Source: Clostridiales bacterium (GTDB lineage: Bacteria > Bacillota > Clostridia > Christensenellales > DTU072). From it: a stretch of DNA of 37,618 bases. Both the position numbers and the translations under genes were made by a program. The notes beneath the pieces are model-generated. The model was not told where the DNA came from and did no database searches. It was given only the letters and a program-made list of their open reading frames with translations. The stretch covers positions 1 to 37,618 of the forward strand of contig JAAZJD010000082.1 in the NCBI GenBank assembly GCA_012800525.1, in the 5' to 3' direction. Every line of letters begins with the position of its first letter. Position 1 is the first letter of the stretch. Below, piece after piece: positions 9,080 to 21,300 of this stretch.

Positions 9080-9133
9080 TTGTGTTTTGATAAGAGAAAA
9101 ACTGTTAACAATTTTTAGTTTCTTTACAGTCCC
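9080..9133 (-). terminator. Second terminator-like hairpin downstream of the giant gene
   Basis: On the minus strand, ACTGTAA (9124-9130) can pair imperfectly with TTAACAGT (9101-9108), followed by TTTTTC. The element, including TTGTGTTTTGA at 9080-9090, resembles the terminator at 26883-26938, so it looks like a diverged copy of the same terminator type. Confidence 0.45.
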
Positions 9134-9290
9134 AACAGTTAGCGAATTATAGTCAAAACCAAACTGCTTGTATAAATGGAATTAACAAATTTATCAACTC
9201 TAGGATAATAACAGTTAGTTAAAATTTATATTATCAGTACTGTAACTAATTTGCACGAACGGAATTAATAAATTTATAAACTCTAACAAT

Positions 9291-9324
9291 AAAAAAGACT
9301 GTAATTTTTTGTTTTTACAGTCCC
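9291..9324 (-). terminator. Rho-independent terminator of the giant surface-protein gene
   Basis: On the minus strand, GACTGTAA (9315-9322) pairs with TTACAGTC (9297-9304) around a loop of about 10 bases, followed by TTTTTT. It lies 30 bases after the stop codon of the giant gene. Confidence 0.85.
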
Positions 9325-9353
9325 TTGGATTTTTATGTATATATTAATTAAGA

Positions 9354-12300
9354 TTATGATGTTGATCTATAAACTTTAGGTTGTCTAATATGACCTATAT
9401 AGTTATATGCATTCCATAATGTTGCAGTTCCCCCTGCCTCTTCAATTTTTCCTTCAGCTAAGTTTACTCCATTATACATAATAGTGTAGTCATCATGATT
9501 TTCAGGGTTAATCACTTGATTACATACTATGTCTGTTGTGGTAGATGTTGGGGTTATCAAGGTTATTTCAGAAAAACTATAGTCTCTAGAGTATTTTCTA
9601 TCCTTTTGCAATATATGACCTAGACCTTTGATATAATATGAGCCAAGGGTTAAATATCTTATATACACTACGTTACTAGCTGGATTGAGTCTTCCAATAT
9701 CATCTATGGATCTTACGCGTGTTAAAGCAACTGGCGTGCCGTCATGTGATATTGGAGAGGTGTTATCTGAAATTGTAAGTTTCATATATTCTACTTTCGC
9801 ATTAGCTGCAGAAGAGCTAACTGCTGCTTTAAAGTTTGAAATTGCATTAACAAAGGTCTTTGCAATCGTACTTGCATCATTTTCTCTATAGACTACAAGT
9901 TTAGTAGCAAAAGTTAAATTAATAACTTGACCTTGGTTAACAGCTGAATTGTATCCAACCATGCCTGAAATAAATGCTGTGGTCGTTTCTGCATTAGGAA
10001 CACGTGTTTGCAAGTCTTTATGAATAGCATAGTTTTGAGTTTGCGAGGTATATGCTGAATTATATGCAACTTCATAAAAAGCAGAATTTTGACCAAATCT
10101 TGTTCCATAATTGCTGTAGCCATTATATTCATTACCTGCTATAGTGATGTCTATTACATTACCATTACGCATATTCCAACCTGTAACACCACCAAAGATT
10201 CCGCCACCCTTTCTCACTCCTCCATCCATTTGTGTGCTTAAATCACTTCTTAATTTAACAGCGGAGCCTTCAATTAAGTTATAGTTTTCTTCTGTAGCAC
10301 TTATCATATGCTCATTAATACCAGCTATTCCACCTACAATGCCTGAAGTTAGAGTATATATCCCACTTCCTAAATAATGGAAATTGCTAATTAAGCCTTT
10401 ATTAAGTCCTACTGCACCACCAATACCAGTAGCTTTATATGAAGCATCATCTGGCGCTTCAGCAAAATAGGCGATTGCACCCGTTACATGTGGTGTGTTT
10501 TGGGTTATTTCAACAGTTGAAGATAAAAGATTTTGATAAGAACCTAAAACTCCAAAGATTCCACCTGCAAAATTTTCTCCTACTTCTATGTTAGGATCTA
10601 TTACTTTTACATTTGTATAATTTGATACTATTGAAGATGCGGTGTCTGCAATTCCTATAAAACCACCTGCAAATTTGCCATTTAAAGATCTTACACTCAT
10701 ATCATCTAAAGTTATATTTTCAACTATAATTCTACCGCTTGCAAAACCGATGACCCCGCCTGCAGCACCCCTAGCATTATACCCCCTTAACGTAACAGGA
10801 CTGGTGCTTCCAAAAAGAGCTGTTTCATAATCTGCAGCTTCATTTGAAGGTACTACAAAATTAGAATTAACTTGAGCTCCATTTAGCGTAATATTTTTTA
10901 AAGTAAAGCTTGCCATAGCATGCGTAGATGTAGTAACTTTACCTATCAAAGACCCTACGAAATTGCCCACATAAGTTCCAAGTTCATGAGATACATCTGA
11001 AGATACACTAATGTTTTCAACTACAATTCCCATACTTTGAGATTCAGCAAGAGGTGCAAAGAATCCAGCAAATCCCATATAACTTGCAATCATATCCGCT
11101 GCAATTTTTACATTTTTAATTTCAGCGCCATCTGTTAGTATTTTAAATAACCCTGCTGAATCATTTCTATCAAGGCTAAGTCCATACAAAGTATAATTCT
11201 TTCCATCTAAAACACCATTGAATCCTAAAATACCACTTGCACAAAGAGGTTCGCTTACTGGGTTTTCCAAATCACTTAAATTAATGTCAGCCCCTAATTC
11301 AAAATGGAACCTTCCTCCACTTCCATAGTGAAGAGTATCTTCATTTCCTATATAAAGAGATTCTATTTGCTTAAATTGATATGCGCTCTTGATTATAAAC
11401 GGTAATTCTTGGCTACCTTTACCACTTTCAAAAGGTTTTTCTAAATTCTTGCCAAAAGTAACAGACTCTAGACCACCACTTTCTCCTAAATCTTTATTCC
11501 AAGTATTTACAGCTTTTGTTCCAAAAATTACAACATGTTGTTCTTTTCTTAAAGTTGGATCGTTTGCATCTAAAGTAACATCATGTTGATAGTTTTCACT
11601 TGCTAAAACTTTTTGTCCAGTAAGGAATTCACTGATTTTAATACCATAATCTGTTCTAGTTTGACCATCAATATTGAACTCTGGTTTAATTGGAATGTCT
11701 ATTAGCTTAATAACTCCAACTGTATCGTCCTCATCTAAAGGTCCATTATCTTCTACTAGACCATTTGGTATTGAAAGTTCTTGTGCCAAAACATCTGGAA
11801 GTCTAATGGCGGCACCCTCAAAGACATTATGAATATTTAGGCATCCATAAGATTTCATTCGAATTTCTACTATTTTATCAGCATTGCCTAATATAGCAAA
11901 GTTTGCACTCTTGATTGCACCGACATTTCTAGCATTTGCAGTATTTGGGGATATATGATTTTCGCTAAATGAATAGTCACTTGATACTCCACTATACCAT
12001 ACATTTGTAGATAGATCACCATTAGCATATACATATATGCCTGTATATTCATCATAATGTGGATTAAATACATAATCATTCCATCTACCAGCACCTTCTC
12101 CATTATATTGAGTATTTAGTTTAAATAAGGCAAGTTTTCCTGCAGGAACTTTTAAAGTGATAGAATATTCATCAACTCTTCCATCTATATTATCTGCAGG
12201 ATTAGCTCCACTATCTACAAGATTTCCTAGTGCCCATTTATTTTCAGCTGTTGGCGAAGACATGCCGTAGTAGTCAACTTCAAGTCTTGATTTATTTAAG

Positions 12301-15300
12301 ATATAGTTAGAACTTCCAGATTCATTTTTAACAGTAATATTTATTTCATATAAGCTTTTGTATTTTGTTCCTATTAAATAATCGCCTTCAGGCCAATCTA
12401 ACTTTAATACTAAAGTATTTTTATAGAATATATTAAAATCTACAAAAGATGCACTTTGAGGCAATAAGCCACTCGCAATTGCAGCATCTCTATCTGCAAC
12501 AGTTGCTATATATTTATATGTGATATCTTTAGTTTCTTCAGTTCCATATATAGGAACAGATGTAATTTCATTATCAAATAAGACAAGTTCTCCGTGAGGT
12601 GATACTTTTCTAGGTCTATAGTACCATCCTTCAAATATAAATTTATCCTCAATTGTATTTGGTTTTAAAATAACCACAGTATTCAAAGGTAGAGATTGAC
12701 TTACTAGACCAGTATCTCCAATTGATGGATTTACCAAATTACCAAAACTACTTGGATTTACTATATCATATTGGCCTTCGACCTCACTTGATAAATATGA
12801 AGCTATATCCAAATACACCCTTCTTTCATATTTTGGCCTTATTCTTAAAACAGGCATGCTTGCTAGATATTGACCAGGTATTATCATACCATTAGCATCA
12901 TATGTTGCTATATGATCCATTCCCATAAAGTCAGCAAAACTCCCGCCACTAAAGCCATCGGGTGTTTGAACTTCCCCGTCAGATTTTGTGTAGTAATAAT
13001 AAGTCCTATAATGGCTAGCACCACTTGTATATTGTGGCAACAACGCAGAAAGTGGGAAGGAGTAATTAGTATCTTTTGATGTAGCTATTCTTCCACCAAT
13101 CTCTTGTGTATATGGAATTGGAATCCATTCACCTTGCTCTACGCTATTTGGACTGTATGCAAAATATTCCCATTGAACAAAAGCTATGCTTCTTCTATCA
13201 TTTTCTGATAACCAGTTAAGGTTTATTACATTATTTTTCCAAATGTCATATCCATTTTCAGAGCTATTTAAAGATGAATTTACTTTTACTGGCACTTTAA
13301 GCAATCTATTGGTATATACTATTTCGCTAGTGTTAGGATCTACATATTGTGAATTAACTATATCAATATTTTCAGAAAGAGACATGCTATTTTCAGAATA
13401 TCTAATCCCTCCTACTGCAATGCTTCCAGTATCTACATATTCACCAGGCGAACTTTCATAATCATTTTCTATCAATACATTCAAAAGAGGAACAAACCTA
13501 GCAACTACTCTAACAACATATGTTTTTAAATTTGCATCATAATGGTCTGTTTCATATACAAATCTTACACCGTTTTCAAGCGTTGTATCTAAATCATTCA
13601 ATACAATGGTGGTGACATCAGCTGGATTTGGATATTCACTTCCTAAATCCCTTTCAAAATTAACACCATTAATTGAAAAACCTACAAACTGAACAGGTCG
13701 TTTATAATAATCTGATACAGTTGTTTGGTAACTTTCTTCAAGCTGATAACTTAACTCTTGATTATAATCAAAATATTGTGATGCTACAGATGTAAATTCG
13801 CCAGCTACAATACGATTTACTTGTCCATCAATTTCCTTTACAGTTCCATCTTCTACAGCACTTGGTTCATTAATTCCATTTCTAAGTAAAAGTGCATGTT
13901 TATATACTCTAATTTGTTTTACAAACTTAAAAGTCATAGATTTTTGAATTGCAAAGTTAGTAGTCCTTATTATAATTTTTTTAACTCTTTGCTTTTCTGC
14001 AACGTTTTCTGGCACTTGTAAAGTTTCCCCATTTGAATCTTCATAACGGACTGTTGTCCTTCCTTCATCATCACCTGATTTCATTGAAATCGGTTCACCA
14101 AATATTAATCTGCCATCAGATGATGAAGTGGTAGATTTATATGCCAATAAATCAAACCTATAATTTGGATTGACTGTAATGATTATTTCTAAAGTTCTGT
14201 TGTTATCTACTTTTACATATGATGATGTTAAATTTAAAGCAGAGCCACTATCAATTTTGTACTGAATATTAGCACCTGCATTTGCTTCAGCACCCAATGT
14301 TTGTCTTGTAATCAAAGCATAACCTGCTTTATTTGTAATAGCATTAACTATGAGATTTTTATTTACTGTATAGCCTGTAGATGCAAATTTAAATTCATCT
14401 GCCTTAACTTCAGAATAAGCAACATTAGGACCTCCTGGTTTTGAAATATAGTACTCAATAGCTAGACTTGCTGTAGAAGACATTCTTAGTAAAGAGCCGC
14501 TCTTTACTAAAAACTCATAGTTTACTTTATATGCTCCTGTATTAATTGGTTTTAACTCTTCTTCTAGATAATCGTTAGAGCTTGAAGTCGGATTTTCCAC
14601 ATAAGGTAATGTCCTATTTTCTGCTTCTGTTTTATCATATCTAACATATGCTTTTAAGCTCGTTTCATATCTTGTAAAGTTAGATTCTGAGGGCACACCA
14701 GTCGTTTGATATTTAGGCATAATGACAACATTCACAACAAAAACCTGATAAAATACTGCCCTAATGTTTCTATTGGCCTTTACTGAAATGGTAAGAGTTT
14801 GGTTATTGCCAGTTCCAGAAATCATTCCAGAGCTTCTTGGAATGTATTGCCATACTCCATCAATTTCTTCTTGAAAACCTACAAATTGTACTTTTCGAAC
14901 ATTTATATCTGGGATGCTTGCTATATAGCTAATGCTAGTACCATAATCATGTATACTGCCACTTCCTTCGCCAGTTATAGGCGATACTTGTTTGTTGTCA
15001 GTACTATTAATTACGACACTGGCATTTGGAATGCTTGTAACATCACTGCCAGAACTCGTATATCCAAATGCATCTGAGCCAGAAGATGCGATGTATCTAA
15101 AATATGTTTTTATTTCAAAATTCTTAATTGCAACATCATAGTATAAAAAGATTTTATTTCTTTCACTATCATGAAAATCTAAAATTTTCAATAATTCATC
15201 TCCTACAATTTTCAAAGTTCCAAAACTTGGATTTATGGAGGTAAAAGAATCTATCGTTAGAGCTTCAGCTGGCACATTTCTTCTTAGTCTATAATAATTT

Positions 15301-18300
15301 CCAATACTTTCTGCTCCGGGGTTATTTCTATTTTGATTATAAAAGTTTATTGCTTTAACTTCTGTACCTTCTTGAAGAGTGTGGTGGAAATTATAACCTT
15401 GATATGTTATATCATAAATTACTTGTGGATTTGAAAGATTGACTTGGAGCATTGATATTTCAGGACTAGTAATCAGCCTATATGCTGAAGAGCCCTCTTT
15501 TACATAAATTTCAATGTTGTATTTTAGAGATGTAAATGAACTAATTAGTGGAATTTCATAATTATTTTGTAAGTTTACCCCATCATTTACACTTGTATAT
15601 GCATCGACCATTCTAGCTTTAATACCGCTCACTGTTGTCGAATAAACATATTGATTACTTGCAGACTTTGAAGAAGTTAAATTATTGATTCTATTTGCCG
15701 CATTGATGTAGAAAGATTCTAGGCGATACCCAAAGTCAGCTATAATTTCAACTTCAAACTCGGCATGATGTTCAATTGCATCAGAGGTGGTATATATTGT
15801 ATATCCACCATGTGAAGTGGGTTCTTGCTTTAATTGATATTTTCTTATCTTATATGTAACACTTATGTTTATATTACCAGTTGCATTTTGTATTCCAATA
15901 CGGTAATCATATAGACCATATCTAGCAATGCTTAAATCATCTGCACCGTTGATTACATAAGAGATAATTCCCCCGAAATCTTCCATAGTCACTTGAATTG
16001 TACTAATGTCATATCCAGTAGGAGCAGTGATATAAATCATTACGCTATCATCATCGCTTAGACCCATATATCCATATGCATCTATTGTTTGTACTTTTGC
16101 TAAATTAGTTCCAGAACCTTCAACTGGAATTAAAGAGTTTAAAATAGATGTTCCATAACTATACGATGGATACATAGAATTTGGTGCATACATTGAATTT
16201 GCACTATCATCATTAGTTACAATTTTGATTCCAGCACTATATGTTTCACCATTATGTAAATAACCTTTGTTATATTCTCTTTCAACCGTTATATCATATT
16301 TATTTCTAGCAATTTCTACTCTAAAACTAATTGGTGTTTTAATTCCAGATAAAGTATACGTAATATTTTGTTTACCATTGCTGTCTGTTTGGTGAATGTC
16401 ATAACTTCCAACAGATGATTGATAGGATAATTGCGAACCATAAGCATAAATAGTTGTTACTAAATCAAAATTCGTAGCAGAATTTGCATATTCTAATTTG
16501 GCTAAATATGAACCTTTATCAACTATAATATTTATTGTTACACTTCCATCCCAATAAACTTCTGTTTCACTTAAAGATATTGTGGAATTTGTTATGTTTG
16601 TTGCCATTTGAGTTCTAATGGCATATTTACTTTTTGTAAATGATGCAGCTAAAATAAAGCCTTGATGCGAATTGTCAGTAAAGGAATATTCATTTTCAGG
16701 ATTATCAAAACTAACAAAAGAATTTCCTTTTAGTATGCCTGTTATCTTATATCCTTCCTCTTCAAAGTATGGTCTAACTTTATATCTTAAACTTGTATTA
16801 TGGGTGGCTATTACATATGGATATCCATCAAACCCAATACCTACTGAACCTGTGCTAATATCTAACATTTCACTTGAAGTCACATGATATTTTGAAATAT
16901 CCCAAATTATACTTCCGGTAACTGCATCTTCTACAACAATTTCCCCATATTCTCCACGATATTTTATGTTACCTGATTCATCATATTGTAGCTCCCCTTG
17001 TTCATTGCGATCTTCAATTATGCTATAATCTAGTGACACTTTATAGGTTTTTATTTCAAACAAAGAATTTGCAACAACGTTTCCAATTACAACTGCTCTG
17101 AAAGTATTTGCCCTAACAGAATATTGCCTATCTATTCCATTTATTTCAAAAATAGTTCTTTCATAACCAATGCCAGGCTCTAAAGCAATTTCATAACTTA
17201 ATCCATACTCATACATACCTTCTGGTAACTCAACTGTTAGATTTCTATCATATGGATTATATGCAAAAACCTCGCTTCCGCTTCCTTCAAATGGATATTT
17301 TGCAGTATCTGCTATTGGATATAAAGCTCTTGTATATTCAACGCTATAGATCCTTCTAGTGTACTCAACGCGAACATATTCTATATTACACTCTAGGTTT
17401 CTAATTAAATATGAGTCACTTTCATCGTTTAAAATCTCATGTGTTAAATCTTGCTCTCCTAAGCTCGCATCTGCATACTTGATATATAGCTTAGAAATAT
17501 AGTAGCCACGTGCTATTCTTGGTCTAAGATTAACCCTAACATTTGAGCCATGGGTAAAGCCTGTATATATTTGGCTTGGATTAATTTGCCTTCCTGAAAT
17601 GGCAATAGTTCCAAAATCGCTTGGATTTATATCTATATATGAAAAGTTTGGTGATGTGTTTATAGATTCTAACTTAATCGTATATGTGTTAATTACAAAT
17701 TCAATTTCTATATCAATTATTGTTTGTCCACCTGTTATATGGTCTAAAACAGCAATATTTTGTGATTTATAGTGTGTGTATAATAAAGTTGGATGAGTGT
17801 TTTGCCATTGTTGAACACCATTTATTTTTAATGCTTTGACATTGTATCCATAATTAGATTTTGCATCTATCATTATAAAATCTGTAGAATATAGTATTAC
17901 TTGGTCTAGTGGTAAAAATGGTGATAAATTTCCGCCCCTATTAATTTGAGCTGTTACACTACCATCGACACTTGCATGTAGTCTTAAACGATACTCTTTT
18001 CTTTCAAATTTAACTTCAATGTCAATGTTGCCACTTACCTTAAACGAATATTTCCCATTTTGTAAAACCGTCTCACTGTCATACTCAAAACCATTTATAA
18101 TTATAACTTTGATAAGGCTCTCATCATCGGGGTCTAACCTTAAATCATATATTTCATCATAATTTGTAACAGTTCCAAGTCCATATGCAACTAAGTCTAA
18201 TCCTTTAAATAGCTGTATTTCTCCTTGTCCTTGGCCAGTAGAAGTAATATTTAAAACATATTTTTTAGGAGTATATTCTGCCTCAACTAAAAGGTTATAT

Positions 18301-21300
18301 TTCAAGTAGTCTCCATCGCTAGCATAAACTCCACTTCCAATTTGGAATTCAAAAATTCCAGTGTTTTTATATCCTGTATTATTGGCTATGGTGTCTGCGT
18401 TTATAAAATAGCTTTCCCCATTTTCAATAAATTGTGTTACTGTAATTCTAGAAATTTCATATCCTACACTTGGTGTTGCTTTAACAAACAATGTGTCATC
18501 TTCACCGTAAAACTCCACGTTACTAGATATGAGTCCTTTACTTCCACCCTCATCTTCTACAAAAGTTATTTGACTTTTTTGTTTTACAAATATGACCTCA
18601 ACATTTTGATCTTTTGCTGTTGTATATACAATTTCTCTTGCTAGGCCTGCATCTGCTTCATCATATGTATAGCTTGCTATAATAAGACCATTTACAATCA
18701 CGGCTTTGACAGCATAGTTTTCTGCTGGTGTAATAATATAATTTACTGCACCTGAATCTACTGTGCCACCACTTAATATTGCTTGAGGCTCTTCATCAGT
18801 TGTATATGCTGCAACTGTACCTTTAGTGGTTCCACCATCTAAATATGTATCACGATATGTTATTTTGTAAGGAGAAGTATCTCCAAGACTTAGTTTTTCA
18901 AAAGCTAAAATTATTTCAAGATCAGAGGCTATATTATTAATTTGCAAAGAATATCCAACGTCACTATCTTTAATTATTGTATATGATAGTCCTTCTGGCT
19001 CATCTTCACCGTGCACATAATATTGATACTCATTAGCTCCATTTGTAGAATTTATAACCCTTACAAAACTTAAATCTTCAGGTAATCCGTCTTGAACAGC
19101 AAGACCTGCAACTTTATAACCACTTCCTGGTTCTACGCTAAGAATCAAAGCATTTCCATAAGATACAGTTCCTAGAGCTGAAAACTCATAACTAGTAAAT
19201 ATAATATTGCCACCATCTATAACAACGCTTGGAGCATTAGTCTCCCCTGTAACAGCTTTTATTGTGTAATTTGCAGTTTTCTTTACAATGCCATCTACTG
19301 TGCTATCTGGGTCCTCACCCTCTCCATAAAAAATATACTCATAGCTACTAGAGATATCATCTATCTTTATTTCATATTCGCTTGTGTTATATGGAATAGG
19401 TAGAGATGTCCAAGTTGCCTCACCGCGCTTTCTATATCTAATTATTTCAATTTCATAATTAGTATCAGCTCTTAAAATAAAGGTCAAATTTGTACCTCTT
19501 TGAATTTTATCAAAAGTACGTCCTGAATCTAGATTATATGTTACATCCTTATGACTTACACTTAAAGAATCATTTGGAGCAAATGTAACGCCATATGTTC
19601 TTGGAGCAAATTCAAAGACAACATCATAGTCTTGTTTAATTGAATCAATGGTATAAGTGTAACTAGAATCACTTGTTGAAGGTATTAGGCTCATTGAATT
19701 TACAAGCAATTTATATACGTAATAGTTATCTGTTGTTAGTCCATTTATATACACTTTCTTTCCATAGTCAACTTGCATTGGATGAGATACTTCTCCTTGA
19801 CCGATATGACTAGAAAATATCTTATAATACATTTTTGCAAACTCTACATCAATAGAAAGATCTTCATTTAATGACCTCACCCTATATCTAATGTCAGTAA
19901 CTCTCGGATCTGCTAAAGAAATGTCTGCATCTACATAATTTACTTTTATTGCATTTCCTAAATACTTATTGGTTAAAACATCATGACTTGCATAAGGATT
20001 TAAAATATAGCCATTTATTCTCACACTCTTAATGTAATATCCTGTATTTGCCTTTACATCTATATATGTATCTTCAACACCTTTGTTAAATCTTGCTGAT
20101 AGACCTTTGTTTGCTATGCCTTCATAAATTGCAGCAACGCCATTTGTCATACCAGAAAGCGGAGTAATTATTTGAACAAGATGTTGAGCTCTTTCATAAA
20201 TAATTTCAACACTAATATCTGTAGCACCTATTTCTAGCTCAAGTTTAAAGGTTCTAGCATTTTCAGTTAGATTTGGGGCCGCTTCACCATTTATCAAAAT
20301 GTTAAATATACTATAATTTAGCGGTGCACTAATGGCCAAAATTTTAGTTGAATTTCTTTGAACTGGAATCATTGCTGTCGAGGCTGTAATTACAATTGAC
20401 TCTCCAACCTCATATCCACCTTCACCATAATCTATGTCATTTAAATACTCAACTGTTCCACTTACGACATTATCACCATTAATTAAATTAATTGCACTAT
20501 TAAACATCGTATATACAACAGCTACATTTTTGTTTTCTGTTGGATTTGAAAAGACTAAATCATATGTAGTAGCGCCTGGTGCAACAACAACATCGACACC
20601 ATTAACTTTTAAACTACTTATGTAATATCCCTCATCTGCAACTAAAGACACTGTGTGTTGAGAAACAACATCGCATAAAACCGTTGATAAAATTTCTGGT
20701 CCTAAATACCAATCACCATGAGCATCTTGAAGATTCATATGAGCTTTACCAGAACCTGTTGTGCTCACATTCAAATTAATTTTATTTACTTCAAATACTG
20801 GATATACGACTAAACCTTCTTCATCTAAAATTGTGTTTAATGTAACTGAGACAATTCCACCTGGTTTATTGGTAAACCAACCAACAAATGTATAATTTTC
20901 CCTAACAGCAGGGTTTGGGAAAACTCCGTTATTTTTAACATTCTTTAAGTTGTCTTGATATTTAACTCTTAAGACTCTTGCTTCTTGCTCAGCAACATAT
21001 CCTTTATTTATATCCATAAAGTCTAAGTCTTCATTTAAGCCCTTTTGGAAAACAACATCATATGTGCCAACTTCCCATATAGCATTTAGTCTAGTATCTT
21101 GATCAAATTGAATATATGCATAATTTTCTTGCGTTATAACATGGCTAACACCTTCATGTGTATATTCCCAACCTTTAAAGACATAGCCTTTAGTTGCAAG
21201 CACATTATCTTCATATACGAATTTATCGCCTAATCTCTCTCTTTGAATAACTCCTATAACTGAAGACAATTTATTATTAAGCGATACATTGAGATTTTTA

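Larger units (their letters stand above)
8931..9324. repeat. Three tandem versions of the 3' flank of the giant gene, including terminator sequence
   Basis: Blocks at about 8931-9032, 9131-9207 and 9208-9304 share the same order of motifs. TTATAGTCAAAACCAAACT is present near 8957 and 9148. AATTAATAAATTTATAAACT with CTCTAACAATAAAAAAGACT is present near 8989 and 9264; a variant (AATTAACAAATTTATCAACT) is near 9181. AACAGCTAGTTAAA near 8935 matches AACAGTTAGTTAAA near 9211. The coding end of the giant gene carries a weaker match (CTATAAACTTTAGG near 9369-9382), so the unit may reach into the coding tail. The first copy is interrupted by about 85 bases between the two arms of its terminator-like part. 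Confidence 0.75.
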
